Source of the DNA: Parasponia andersonii
Lineage: Eukaryota; Streptophyta; Magnoliopsida; Rosales; Cannabaceae
DNA: 64,000 nt
Assembly: GCA_002914805.1 (NCBI GenBank)
Contig: JXTB01000119.1
Span: forward strand, 855,060-919,059
Reading direction: 5' to 3'
Shown: one piece after another, positions 1-12,360 of the stretch
Numbering within the stretch: the first letter of the stretch is position 1
Layout of the letters: the number at the start of each line of letters is the position of its first letter
Program-made: the position numbers and the translations under genes
Notes under the pieces: model-generated
What the model saw: the letters and a program-made list of their open reading frames with translations, nothing else
Database searches by the model: none
Told to the model about the DNA's origin: nothing

Positions 1-26
1 TTATGAAAGTAACAAAACATTGAAAG

Positions 27-61
<35 letters not shown>

Positions 62-959
62 ATAATATCAAGTCTTTACAAGATCAAAGAAAGAAAGAAA
101 GGAAATGGTTATTACTTATAGTTATATTTTCTTTAGTGCTAATTTTATTGTATTTTGTTTAATATTTGCATCTAGTTGAGTCGATGACTTTCAATGTTTT
201 TGTACTTGTTTTATTACTGTTAAAATTCATCAATGTTAATTTGTATTTTTTTCTTTGGGTAATTGGATATATTACAGATTATATTAAGCATTATTTAATT
301 ATTGAAAAAATAAATAAGAACGTGCTAATACAAAATATGAATTAACAAAATGCCATTGAAGTCATGATCAAATTTGTTCATAGACCAATACAACACAAAA
401 TGCCTAGTGAGCGAGTGTTAAAGAACATGCCTAAGATAAAATGGTTCTATAGAACTAGACCATTACAATTCAAAATGGCAAGTGGAAATGTTAAACAACC
501 TGCTAAGATAAAATGGTTCCATAAAAATGACCATTACAAATCAAAATTGCTTGGCATCACAAAACTATTTTAATCCTACTAGATTAACACATGATCATAA
601 AGCTGCAACTTCATATTCTTTGGCATGCTCTCCATCCTTTGTTCCAGATGAAGTTCCAACCTGCAGAACCAAGGATTATTTATCCAATTAGTTTTGTTTT
701 CATAATAGAGCATAAAAGAATATTGCTAGGTGACGCATTTATTATACTCCCTTCAGTAAGTGTTGATTTTTGGGTCGCAAGTTAGTCACTAGTGGAATGA
801 AACTGAGATGTAAAAGATTCAGATAATCTCTGTGTACTTTTCTGAAAGATATAATTAACAAATTCATCAATGTTGATTGGCATGTGGCCCATTAAAGCTT
901 CACAAATTAACCACATAATACTTCAGATAACAAGTATAGCACATCACGTTGTTAAAAGT
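1..959. other. AT-rich intergenic DNA with TA microsatellite and a small tandem repeat
   Basis: No gene is recognised. A TA dinucleotide run lies at about 31-58. At about 385-560 a unit of roughly 71-75 bp is repeated two and a half times: starts near 385, 460 and 531 share words such as CTAAGATAAAATGGTTC. The repeat happens to be open in one frame (364-573), giving a 69-residue peptide whose segments repeat a KIKWF word, but no family is recognised and I do not call it a gene. Confidence 0.5.
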
Positions 960-3369
960 AAAATTTACCTTCATTCTATTGCAAGTCCAAGTATTGTGGC
1001 CTTGTTCACCAAATCTGGAGCGGTAAATAGTTATATGGTAGCGCTTCAACTTTTATGCATTCTTTTGAATTACTTCATGCCTCCCAGGTTGAATGCGATA
1101 TATTGGGGGACTCATAGGTGACATAGTGGATTTTGGCCATTCTTCTTGTTGCTTTATAGGGTTGATTATCTCTCCATAAGCCCTCATCCAAGCTTCTTTC
1201 TTATAGCAATCGTCCATATAATTAATTGGGTTTTCCCTTTTATGCAGTATACCAGCAACTCCATGCTTGCATGGAATACTAATTAAGCCCTATTTCCTGC
1301 ATGAGTATGATTTTGTTGCCAAGTTAACATCAAGATGGCTACCATAAGCATAATTGACTTAATATATTTGTTGCCCAGCCCGATAGGCTATACAAAACCC
1401 AATATCATACTTATTGGTCTTTGTAATAGAGAAAATCTTTGGCCCAAGATCATTCTGCCATTTTTAGATGAATTGTCTTTGATGAGTCCACCTCATCATG
1501 AACCACATTCGGAGTCTTTCTAATAGGCCCAAAATGGGCCTCTCCATTGCAGCTAGAATGGCGTGTGCCCTATTAAAAGCTTGACAAAGATTATTCATCA
1601 AAATATTACACTTGTTAGTATCTCTAAAATAGGACCTACTCCATTGTGAAGGAGGCTTCATAGTGAGCCAATCAAATGCATTTTCATCCTCATTTCTTAT
1701 TGTCTCCATATGATAGCTGAATCTAGCTATAGTGGTAGCTTTTACAGCACCCATCATCTTATCCTTTAGATTTTGACCTTTAAAATGTGTCGTAAAATTT
1801 TTTAACAAATGTCTTGCACAAAAGTGATGTTTAGTAGTCTCCAAATCCTCTTCCAGTACATTCTTTAGACCTTTTTGCATGTCAGAAATAAAGGTCCAAT
1901 GTCCAAAAACCACTTCCATGTATCCTGGCACTCAGACTCGACAATAGCGAAAGCAATAGGGTACATCATGTTGTTTCCATATACTCCAACAACAGATAGA
2001 AGTTGGCCAGAGGTATGTCCTTTTAGATAACATCCATCTAGTCCAATTACTTTTCGACATCCTTCAATGAAGCCTTTCTTGCAAGCATGATAACGAATAT
2101 ATAACCTCTGAGTTTCTGATCGGGTCCTAATGCATTCTTTACTTTAACAATTGCACCTGGGTTACTTCTCTTTAATTCCTCTAAGTAATCCTATAAGATA
2201 TGATATTGTTGATTATAAGTTCCCTCAATCATCACTACACCCCATTTTCTTGCCCTATAACCTTGAGTTCGTGAGACTTGCATTACATAATCTTTCTAAA
2301 CTTGTTCCATGAAGTTAGTAACTGAGAACTTCTTATTACCCCTAAAAGAGTCCACGTATCTCTTTGACAACCATCTCGAGGTCATAAATTTACTCTTATG
2401 AACTTGACTGTAGTTATGCTCAGAAAGATATGCTTTTGCCATAAATGAAGAGGAGTGCTTCTCATAGGTTGACGCAAAAATACGCTAACCACAGTTTCTG
2501 CCCCAGCATTTAGCTCGAACCTTATTTTTTTTCATTTTTAACAAACTTCATGTCCTTTTCTTGTCTAATGGCATGCTCTCTCATTGCTTGTTTAAATGTG
2601 TTGGCATCGGTAAATATTTGATCAAGATTGAAAATTGGGTTAGTCATATCTGTTTTAACTCTAAATATAGGCAAATGTGACATTTTTTTCTTCAGTTGAA
2701 CCTTACCCCTTGGTACCTTTGTTTTGTTTGATATAGCACAATTTCATATGAATCTTCCTCTCCATTCTCATTTTTATAATCTTTATCAGAAGGATTTCTT
2801 CTCATATCCTTATCAGACAAAGCAAAATCATCATCAAAATCTAACAGAGTGGGATCTTCGATCTCTTCGATATTGTTGGAAGCAAACTCCACAATAGGAT
2901 CAATATTCTGTTAAAAATCTAAATCATCATCACTCTGCTCAAATTCAGTATCTTGATACTCTTTGTCTTGTAAATCAGCATCTTTATCCAACCCTTTGTC
3001 TTGCTCATCTTTCTCACCTAGCTTTAACCCTTCACTGGTAAAATATACAGAAATCTCACGAGACTCGGGCAAATTTGTAAATCATTTTATTATTATTTCA
3101 TCATTTCATAATACTATCAAGTTATCTTCTTTTAGTGGTCTTCCACTAATGCGATAATAATATGAGGTGTCGACTTCATACCCGATCTCCTTACTAATAG
3201 AATCTATATTAGCCAATATCATCTTGTCTGCATTACACCAATCCATGTAATAGACATTCTCTCTAGTATATGCCAATCTATTATGTGTCCTCACAAACTC
3301 ACCACCATAGTGGACCTTCAATGTAAATTTTCTAGAGTGATCCTCTGTAATATAAAAAAGTAAATCCAA
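960..3369 (-). pseudogene. Decayed Mutator-like element (MULE) transposase
   Basis: Remnant of a MuDR/MULE transposase, the DDE enzyme that excises and inserts Mutator-like DNA transposons. Reading the minus strand from 3369: a PB1-like N-terminal domain (3369-3106, with the VHYGGEF and YMDWCNADKM words), an acidic stretch (2892-2692), the first catalytic region with GLDGCYLKGHTSGQ around 2060-1930, the second with FISDMQKGL and FCARHLLKNF (1931-1464), a SWIM zinc finger around 1320-1190 (IPCKHGVAG), a proline-rich tail around 1180-1085, and a zinc knuckle around 1050-1000 in which two cysteines have become Arg and Phe (RSRFGEQGHNTWTC). The order is that of an intact plant MULE protein, but the frame is broken by several stops and shifts, so it cannot encode transposase. 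The element's terminal inverted repeats were not identified. Confidence 0.85.
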
Positions 3370-3521
3370 TCACTCATTTCAATAACCAGCTAACCAACTA
3401 CCTAAAATTAATTGCATAGTCAACAAAAGACAAATACCTAAATGCATTATTTATTACACACAAAATGACAACAACTAGAAAAGACTAGGAAAAAGACAAA
3501 TGATAACACCATTTTCAAACA

Positions 3522-6500
3522 ATGAAACTATTTGCAAATAATTTATATAAAATGAACATTTTTTTCAATCCATCGGCAATAGAAAACAAGAATTTTGCTT
3601 TCTGGCACTCACAGATTCTCGCTACTATTCGTGCACATGATCTGGAGGGATTTTTTCTTGGCTTTCATCCCTGTTCTCCTCAATTTCTTCAAGTTGGTGA
3701 AGGAAGCTCTAATCAAGCTTCTATGTCCTATGCTTTAGCTACTCAATCGTTGAGCTCCTATGTTCTGATGCCTCGTCTCAATACTGAATACTCTGTCTAG
3801 ATTCGTACAAATCAAGCTCTTATGAGCTGGTTATTTGCTTCAATTTCTAAATCTATACTTTGTCAAATCATTCACTGTAATTCCTCAGCTCAGATTTGGA
3901 GTGTGATTCATCAACTCCTTGCTTCTACCTCCAAGGCTCGTCTTCTGCAACTTTGATTTCAGCTTCAATCAGTCAAAAGGGCGATCTCAGCATCAATGAC
4001 TATTTTCTCAAGGTTCGAGCCATTGCCGAGAATATTGCTGCTGCTGATCAAGCTCTCACTGATGAGAATCTTCTTCTTTACATTCTTGGCGGTCTTAGCT
4101 CTAAATATGATCCGATGATTGTAAATCTTACTTCTCGACCTAAAGCTATTTCTCTTCTTGAAGCTTAGTCCATGCTCCATAATCAAGAAATGACAATTGA
4201 TCAAGCTTACTCGATTTCTCTTGCTGATCCTCACTCTACTAATCTTGCTCAAAAGAATGGAGGTCGATCTAGTTTTTCCAACAATTGTGGTTCAACCTCT
4301 GGTCACTACCATAATGGTGGTCGTGGTAATCGTGGTGGTGGAGTTTTTGTGGTGGTCCTCGAGGTCGTGGCAGTCAAAGCCATGGTGGTCATCGTACTGC
4401 ATGTCAAATTTGTGGTCGTGTTGGTCATCTGGCATCTCGGTGCTACTCTCACTTTGATCCACATGTGTCTCTTGACATTTCTGCATCACAATCCTCTCAG
4501 CAGCCTGGTTCTTCCACCATATCACCCGCTTATCTGGCCTCTTCTACTACTATTAATAATCCATCTTAGTACATTGACAGTGGTGCCACTGATCACATTA
4601 CCTCTGATCTTACCAATCTAACTATGTCCTCAGACTACAAAAGCAAAGAGAAGATTCAAGTTGGAAATGTTAATAATCTTTCAATTTCACACGTTGGCCA
4701 TACTACAATTGCTTATAATAATCAGAGTTTTGTGTTGAAAAATATCCTACATACTCCTACAAGTACTAAAAGTCTCTTGAGTGTCTCCAAGTTTACTTGT
4801 GATAATCACATTCTAGTTGAATTTTACTCTGATTCTTGTCTTATCAAGGATCTGAATTCGAAGAAGGTTCTTCTTCAAGGCAAGCTTAGAGATGGCCTGT
4901 ATCAGCTAGATTTGCCTTCTTCTGCAACTCATCGAGTAGGTTCTTATGGTGTTGCACTTACTTCGAAATTTGTTTCAGATTCTTCTTGTGATAATACTAA
5001 TATGAGTACTGTTTAAACTGGTTCTAATTGTAATAATAATGAACTGTGTAATGTTCAGTTTTCCGTTTCCCAAGTAACTAATAAGAGTCAGCCTAAGAAT
5101 ACCTTTGTCATAGATTTGTGGCATTGTCGGATTGGCCATCCGTCTATAAAGGTGTTAAAACAAGTTGTAAATAAAATGTCTTTTTCAAATTCATTTACTT
5201 TGGACTTAAACTTCTGTACTTCATGTCAGTATGGTAAATCTCATTGTCTACCTTTTAAGTCATCTTCAAATAAATTTGACTATCCTTTTCAACTTGTTCA
5301 TACCGATCTCTGGGTCCAACACCTAATTTGTTTATAGAGGAGTATAGATATTATATTAGTTTTGTGGATGATTATACACGGTTTACTTGGATATACCCGC
5401 TTGTTCTTAAGTCAGATGCTAAGTAAATTGCTATCTAGTTTCAATATTATATTGAAAGACTATTTGACAGGAAACTCAAATGTATCCAGTCTGATTGGGG
5501 AAGAGAATTTGGAAGCTTCCTTCCATATTTTCAGAATTTTGGTATTGCCTTTCGACATCCTTGTCCTCATGTTCATGCTCAAAATGGTAAGTTTGAAAGA
5601 AAGCATCGACATATTGTTGACATAGGTCTCATAATGTTAGCTAAAGCTAGTATACCATTGAGTTTCTGGTGAAAAGAAAAGCTTTTGCCTCATATGCTTT
5701 TCTTATTAACAGGTTGCCTACACCGGTTTTACATGATAAAAGTCCTTTTGAAATGGTTTATCACAAAGAATCAGATTACCAGTTTTTAAAAATATATGGT
5801 TGTGTATGTTATCCTCATTTACGACTTTATAATTCTCATAAACTTGAGTTTAGGTCCTCTCAATGTGTCTTTATTGGTTACAAGTATAAATATTATTGTT
5901 GTTTGAATTCTTCTAGTTGAATTTATATAACCAGAAATGTTGTGTTTGATGAAAGGTTTTTTCCTTTTGCACACAGTTTTTCAAAAGGTGGTTCTAATAC
6001 TTGTGATTCAGACGCTACTAAGTTCTTCCAACTCAATTTTTCTTTTCAGCCTTCTACAGCAGTTACACATGGTACTAATGTAACACTCGAGGTTACTTCA
6101 GAGTTACCCATCTCTTCTTCTTAGTCTGGTGCATCTGAGCAATCTACTGAAAATGGTACTGCTCTATCCTTTAACTCAGTATCTTCTAGTTGATCTCCTT
6201 ATATAGCATCTTAAACTTCTGAATTTGCTCAGTTTGTGCCTACTAGTCCAGTTCTATATACTACACCTGTTGTTTCTATTCCTGATATGATATCTAATTT
6301 ACATAGAGCTTGTCTGGAGTCTACTCATACTATGACTACAAGATCTAAAAATAGAATCTTTTAGCCTAAGTCTTTTCTTGTTTATGGCTCTCTTTCTACC
6401 ACTGAACCTATTAGTGTTGCTCAAGTTTTAGCAGAACTGTGTTAGCATCAAGCAATGAAAGATGAGTTTACTGCTTTATAAAAGAATTGTACTTGGACTT

Positions 6501-8147
6501 TAGTTCCTTTTGATTCTTCTATGAATGTTGTTGACAATAAGTTGGAGTTTCGTATTAAGTATCATTCTGATGGGTCCATTCATAGGTATAAGACTCGGTT
6601 AGTAGGAAAAGGGTTTCAACGAACCCCTGGCTTAGATTATTTTGAAATTTTTAGTCCAGTCATTTAGTCTTCTATCATTCGTGTTGTTCTCACCTGAGCT
6701 GTTCAAAGTGGCTAGGATATTTAACAATTAGACAAAAATAATGTCTTCTTACATGGTGATCTTCATGAAACTGTTTTTATGTATCAGCCTACAGGATTTA
6801 TTGATTCTCAGTTCCCTCGTTATGTGTTCAAGTTAAATAATGGTCTATATTATCTTAAACAAGCTCCACGAGTTGGTTTGACAAATTAAAACAAGCTCTT
6901 GTCATTTGGAGGTTTGTAAATTCTGTTATTGACACTTTCTTATTTTATTTTAAGCAAGACAATGTTGTTTTTTATCTTTTAGTATATGTTGATGATATTT
7001 TTTTTAACAGGAAGTGATACACTACTTATTAAATAGGTCATGGAAGATCTGAATAATCATTTTGCACTCAAGCTACTTGAGTCTGTTAACTATTTTCTTG
7101 GCTTCGAAATTTCTAAAAGTACTTCTGGATTGTATCTTACTTAATCCAAATCTGGCAACTTCTAAAGAATGTTCCACTCCTATGTGTAGTAGCATCAAGC
7201 TCTTCAAAGATGATAGTATTTTATTTGATCAGCCTACCATCTATCGCATACAATTGAAGCTTTACAATATTAGTGTTTATCACAACTTGATATTTCTTTT
7301 GTTATCAATAAATTGAGCCAGTATCTACAAGCTCCTACAATTGAGCATTGGAAGGCATGTAAAAGAATTCTAAGGTATCTTAAAGGCACTATCGATTTGC
7401 ATTTCACAGCTAGTGAGATAAGTCATTTTATTCTTGAAGGCTATTTTGATGCTGATTGGCCAGCTGTTTGGATGATAGACACTCTACAAGTGGATATTGT
7501 ATCTATCTATGAGGTAATTTTATCGCTTGGAGTGCTAAGAACCAATATGTGGTCGCCAGGTCTAGCACTGAGTCTGAATATATAGCTCTATCATAAGTAG
7601 CTACTGAAGTGATTTGGTTATTATCCTCGTTCAATGAGATGGGTATATCTCTTACCACTAAATGTCTTATTTTGTAGTGTGATAACATGGGAGCTGGTGC
7701 CTAAGCTTCAAATCCAATTTTTTATTCGAGAACTAAACATATTGAAGGAGATATTCAATTTATTCGAGAGAATGTGGTTTTTAAAGAGTTGGAAGTTAGA
7801 TTTGTTCCTATAAATGAACAGGTTGCAGATGTGTTAACCAAGACTCTTAATAAAGAAAAGTTTGTTTATTTTAGAGACAAGCTGAAAGTTTATTCTACTC
7901 CTTTTACCTTGAGGGGAAGTGTTAAAGAAGTTAGCTTAATCTTTTTTTAGATAACAAAATTAGTTTTAAGTTAGTTAGTAATTTTGTTTTACTATAATTA
8001 ATTCTGTTTTTGGTTAACTTCTCTTGTACACTTGTTGCTCTTTTTATATATATGTTCGTTTATGGAATAAAATTAGTTTAGAGTTCATTTCATCGAAACT
8101 CAAAATTAGTCTTCTTCTTATGTATTCCTCAGTAATTAGATTCTTTA

Positions 8148-8150
<3 letters not shown>
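3522..8150 (+). mobile_element. Degenerate Ty1/copia LTR retrotransposon lacking a recognisable 5' LTR
   Basis: The copia order gag-protease-integrase-RT-RNase H is visible in pieces. Gag starts near 3522 (NKNFAFWHSQILATI) and ends with a CCHC zinc knuckle near 4396-4446 (CQICGRVGHLASRC). The protease has YIDSGATDH at about 4570. The GAG-pre-integrase domain begins at 5116 (LWHCRIGHPS), followed by integrase (YPFQLVHTDLW) and fragments to about 5920. Reverse transcriptase carries the YVDD catalytic motif near 6980-7000. RNase H fragments run 7313-7600, and the tail has TKHIEGDIQFIRE and VADVLTKTL at about 7735-7860. A purine tract (GAGGGGAAG, 7911-7919) precedes a TG that opens the 3' LTR at 7920. 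No 5' LTR or tRNA primer site was found before 3522. Many in-frame stops make it inactive; most are CAG to TAG or CGA to TGA. Confidence 0.9.
7920..8150 (+). repeat. 3' LTR of the copia element (right border unresolved)
   Basis: Begins TGTTAAAGAAG directly after the polypurine tract, as copia LTRs do. It contains a TATA-like stretch (8045-8053) and a CAATAAA-like region near 8065. The right border is unclear because the sequence runs into a TA microsatellite (about 8150-8183). No second LTR is present to compare. Confidence 0.6.

Positions 8151-8183
<33 letters not shown>
8151..8183. repeat. (TA)n microsatellite
   Basis: Uninterrupted alternating T and A of about 33 bases immediately after the copia 3' LTR. 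Confidence 0.9.
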
Positions 8184-8185
<2 letters not shown>

Positions 8186-8269
8186 AGATAATGGCCTATC
8201 ATATGACCTAAATAATCCGGTTACGGCAGAAAAATGAAAACTTGCTCCATTAACTCTCATAATTATGTC

Positions 8270-8660
8270 TCCGTAAAAAAAAATCCTAATTTAAATGTCT
8301 CCTGCGTAACTCTAAAACAGAAAATGTGCCAAAGAAAAGAAAATAAAAAAAAAATGAAAAGATTAGACCCAAAAAAAAAAAAAAAAAAAAACACTCACCC
8401 CCCCGACCTTAAAAAAAAAAAAAAAAAAAACAAAAAAAACAATACATAAAAACCCAAAAAAAAAAATGTGCAAAAAAAAAAAAAAAAAAAAAAAAATAAA
8501 AAGATTAACCCCAAAAAAAAAATCCTAAATTAAATTTCTCCAGCTAAACCCTAAAACAAAAAATGTCCAAAAAAAAAAAAAAAAAAAAAAAAAGAAAAAG
8601 ATTATACCCAAAAAAAAAAAAAAAAAAAAACACTCAGCCCACTGACCTTGAAAACCCAAA
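8270..8660. repeat. Poly-A-rich tandem array, period about 240 bp
   Basis: Two clear unit starts, AAATCCTAATTTAAATGTCTCC at 8281 and AATCCTAAATTAAATTTCTCC at 8521, are followed in each case by CTCTAAAAC/CCTAAAAC, ATGT(G)CC, a poly-A run, AAAGATTA, another poly-A run, and CACTCA-CCC-GACCTT. A partial middle copy (ATGTGC, poly-A, AAAGATTAACCCC) sits at about 8466-8515. Runs of 17 to 27 A separate the conserved words. No coding potential. Confidence 0.75.
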
Positions 8661-10689
8661 CAAAATTGGCACTATTGTTTTGGACCCACGAAAAAGCTAG
8701 CACCCACAATATGTAATCTTCTTCCTGGAAAAACTATATGTTTGGGCTCACCAATCATCACCCAGCATCTTGTCGAGTCCACTATTTCGCTTTCCCTCCA
8801 TGACATTAGATCTCTTACTAATTCTAGAAAAATAGCCAGTAAAAAATATATATATATATATATATATATAATTATTAAATACAAGCTGATGGAATATTTG
8901 TAAGAGCAGTCAGTAGTGGTCCACTACACTACACGAACAAGCCACGGGTTAGTTCATCTCAATTGGTTCTTGTTTATGGTTGGTGGTTAATGTTCTTTCT
9001 CGGTATCTAGCAACTTCTAGAGTGTTAAATTTTATAACGTGATTAAAAACTGACTTCAGTTTAATTTATTTAAAATAGGATGTAATCCTAATTTTTGTAG
9101 CTTTTCCCATTTTATTAACAAAAAAAATTTGAACCTGAAGTAACAAAGTGCATGTTGTCATTTATATATTTTACATTATTAATTAAAGGATGAAAATCAA
9201 GTTAGTTTCATTATCAAGTGCACTATACAAAAAAAGTTCGTAAAATATAGAATGGAGGTGTCTAGCGTTATTCGTTGTTTTAAATTTACCCGTCCCATTG
9301 CTTATTGGCACTACATGAAACATGATCACATATTACTATGGAGACAACATTCTTTTAAACTAATATTTTACGGCAACTAATGTTGCAACTTGATATAACA
9401 TAATTTTTTATTTCCCAAAGGATAATATTACATAATTGAAACTAATTAAAATATTATTCAAATGAGACCTTGTAATTCAAAATGAAAATGATAAATTATT
9501 ATTAATTAAATTAAAATGAGAAATGATGACGGACACCTAAATCGGCGATTTCCAAGTCACAAAAATCGAACTGCTCTAAAGAAAGCCACGGGGTCTCTAT
9601 TTGTTCATTAAAAAAAAAAAGATGCTTTTTTTTTAATAAATAATTTGTTTTATTTTTTAAAAATACTTCTTTTAAAAAAAAATTATTATGAAATTCATAC
9701 ATAGACTCGTCTAAGTAGGATTGGAATATCTCTGATCTCACACACACTCATACACAATCTCAACAATTCTAGACCAATTACTAAAACACATAGACTCGAA
9801 TATCTCTCATCTTACATACACTCGTATGCAATCTTAAAAATTCTAGACCAAATTGCTAAAACAATTTTAAGAGGTAATGAACTATTTTTTTTTTTTTTAA
9901 GATGAACCTCAACAGATCGAAATAAATTAAATTAAAAAAGGAAAAAAAAAAAGAAGATACACCAATTTAAAGATGATCCCATATAACTTCAATAATGATC
10001 GGTGCTTTTCGATACCTACATAAAATTTTTGTAAAATTAAGAGATCAGTTATAGAGTTAGACGTAGAGTTAAAAACTAGATACTCTGTCTCTCTAATAAA
10101 ACGCTACAAAAAAATAAATACCGAAAATATAGATGACTTTTTATTTTCAAAAATTATAAAATTCTAAAGACGTCGTATATCGTATAATCGGGAATATTAT
10201 TCTTTCTTCTTTGATTTCTTTCTTTATTTTTTTTTTTCAAAACCTACTCTTGAATTATTTAACCTTTTCTTTTTCTCCAAACCACGTGATATATAACCTT
10301 AAATTCCAGTAAAATCTTATTATATTAAAAAAGTGAAAGGTGCTGACATAAACTGGTTGTAGAAGACCTAGGTATACGTAGATGGTTAAAACATCGCCTA
10401 TTAGGAGGGTTCGGGAAAATTTCGAAAGCCCAATAACTACACAAAATATATTAGTTTAATTAATTAAGCCAATGATCCTTAAAAATTAAGATGATGCAAT
10501 TGCAAGTACATGTGCATCAAGTGACAACGGTACAAACACGGATACGTGTACCAATCTGGTAATTTTATTTATTTATAGTATATATATGGTCTTCCACTAC
10601 TTCTAGCTCGCTCTCATCCAAAAAAAACTTTCTAGTTCAGTCTGCTTTCCCATACGCAAACAAAACTAAGAGAATATTGCGTTCCATCA
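8661..10689. other. Intergenic AT-rich DNA
   Basis: About 2 kb without a supportable gene. It contains a TA microsatellite at 8844-8870 and several poly-A or poly-T tracts. There is a short imperfect duplication around 9716-9860 (CATAGACTCG...AATATCTCTGATCT / CATAGACTCGAATATCTCTCATCT, each followed by ACACTC and TTCTAGACCAA). The last 120 bases hold the PMEI promoter. Confidence 0.5.
10577..10587 (+). promoter_or_regulatory. TATA box of the PMEI-like gene
   Basis: AGTATATATAT about 105 bases upstream of the start codon at 10690, followed by a pyrimidine-rich leader (CTTCCACTACTTC). This is a typical plant TATA-to-ATG distance. Confidence 0.55.
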
Positions 10690-11286
10690 ATGGCCTTAAC
10701 CATCGTCTCTCAACGCTGCTGCTTCGTAGTGGTGGCTGCCACATTAATGCTTGGCTCGTCGGCGGCGGCGGCGGCGGCGACTGTAGTGGACCTGGCCACA
10801 AATGTTAATAACAAAGCTCTAGTTGACTACATCTGCAAACAGGCCGAAAGCTATGACTTTTGCTTCTCTATTCTGAGCAGAGACGTACGTACTCCCTCGG
10901 CCGATATTCATGGTCTTTCCCTACTCTCCATTGCACTTTCCATTGACCAAGTGAGTGACACTATTGATCAGAAAATCGACCACCCTACATTTAGCCATGC
11001 CGCCGCGGATCATGTTGATAAGGATCGAATGGACGCTTGTAAATCAGATTATGAAAAGGCGTTGACCATGTTCCTGAGGGCATACGATGCTTGCAGCCGG
11101 AGGTCATACTGGGAGGTGATTGATTTGGTCAAATATGGAGCTAACAAAGCCATAGATTGCGAAAACATTTACAGAAGGCATGATCCCATGCGTGTATCTC
11201 CAATCTCCGGGGATAACCACAAGCTCATTAGGCTTGCCGAGATTACTTTGATTGTCATCGATACTCTTCTTCGATCCACTCCATGA
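10690..11286 (+). CDS. Pectin methylesterase inhibitor / invertase inhibitor family protein
   Basis: Intronless gene for a 198-residue secreted protein. Residues 1-30 form a signal peptide: hydrophobic core FVVVAATLMLG followed by a run of six alanines. The rest fits the PMEI four-helix-bundle domain. Cys49 and Cys58 (CKQAESYDFC) would make the first disulfide of the N-terminal hairpin, and Cys117 (DACKSDYEKA) and Cys157 the second; Cys135 is an extra cysteine sometimes found in the family. Family members bind and inhibit cell-wall pectin methylesterases or acid invertases in the apoplast; sequence alone does not say which target. The start is the first ATG after the TATA box and gives the signal peptide directly. 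GC content is higher than in the flanks, as expected for an active coding region. Expression probably depends on the TATA element at about 10580. Confidence 0.88.
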   Translation: MALTIVSQRCCFVVVAATLMLGSSAAAAAATVVDLATNVNNKALVDYICKQAESYDFCFSILSRDVRTPSADIHGLSLLSIALSIDQVSDTIDQKIDHPTFSHAAADHVDKDRMDACKSDYEKALTMFLRAYDACSRRSYWEVIDLVKYGANKAIDCENIYRRHDPMRVSPISGDNHKLIRLAEITLIVIDTLLRSTP

Positions 11287-12090
11287 CTCATCATGAAGAT
11301 CAGACTGCATGCATTGTATTTTTGAGGGACATATATACGCACTCCCTGCGAGTATGATCAGCTAGCTCTTCATGTATAATTAATGAACTAATTTGGGTGC
11401 TTAATTAAGATATATTAACTCAACTGTTTGTAGGCTAGACAGAAACTGTATTATATATACAAAGTCACATATATAAGAAAATTTTAGTGTAGTTTAATTC
11501 TTTGAATTGTAATGGATACCCGATGATTTTTTTTTTTTTTCATCACCGATATCGAAATAAAACAAAAATGAAAAATAAGAAAAAGAAAATTAACCGTATG
11601 AAGGCGTGCAATCAAATCTCACCAGTATGCTCCTCAAAAAAAAAAAGAAAACAAAAAAAGAAAAATCTCACCATTATGCTCAAACACCTCATAACTAATT
11701 AAACTGTTAAGTATCATTATCTAATATTTATTAACGTTTTTTTAATTTTTTTTTTCTAATAAGGACTCATTAATTTTGATACGACAATTTAAAATATTTT
11801 TACGTCATTATTATTATTGTTTATTGATTAGTTGCTTACTACAATAATACTTTTTAGCTATTACTAATACACTTTTTCTAACATAATTTTTAGGTATAGT
11901 AAGCATATAATTATCTTTTCCATTTATTTTTAATAAATTCTTGGAGGTTCTTTTCTTAAAATAAAAATGAGAAAATTTTTGGAGTATTGTTATTATTTTT
12001 ATCATTTATGTGTGTTATCATCATTTGTGATTGCACCCTTCAAAGCACCGTGACAAGTGTCAACTGTTAATCTACAACATCGGGTTATCT
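11287..12090. other. 3' flank of the PMEI gene and AT-rich spacer
   Basis: Contains ATG-poor, AT-rich DNA with poly-T at 11528-11541 and several A tracts. No gene or structured element was recognised. Confidence 0.5.
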
Positions 12091-12094
12091 GTTA

Positions 12095-12360
12095 TCATTA
12101 GATAACTGTCGTTTATTTTATTAAATGTCGTTTTAGTCGATATGTCGATTCTACGCTACATTTCCTGATGTCGTTTGTCGAACCCACTTCTTGCTTAGGA
12201 AATGCCTTTCATATGCAAACGACATGAATTGTACCACAAAAGGAGACAAGTTGGTTGACTTCTGAATGACAAAGGAGGCTAAAAACAACTTGTCGTTTCA
12301 TGAAATAGAATTAACTGTCGTTTGTTTTCCCTAAACAGACCTGTCGTTTTTCATCACCAA
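12095..12360. repeat. Cluster of TGTCGTTT motifs upstream of the PPR gene, probably a CACTA-family relic
   Basis: The word TGTCGTTT occurs at least six times on the plus strand (around 12107, 12126, 12170, 12290, 12314 and 12343) and once inverted (AAACGACA at 12217). Dense short subterminal repeats of this type are characteristic of CACTA transposon ends. The word CAAACGACATGA at 12216-12227 also occurs in the right subterminal region of the CACTA element at 58793-58804. No terminal CACTA sequence or target duplication is recognisable here, so the boundaries are approximate. Confidence 0.5.

Noticed and set aside
8672-8884. 70-codon open frame on the minus strand
   Set aside because: Its N-terminal part is an encoded TA microsatellite and the rest has no recognised family.
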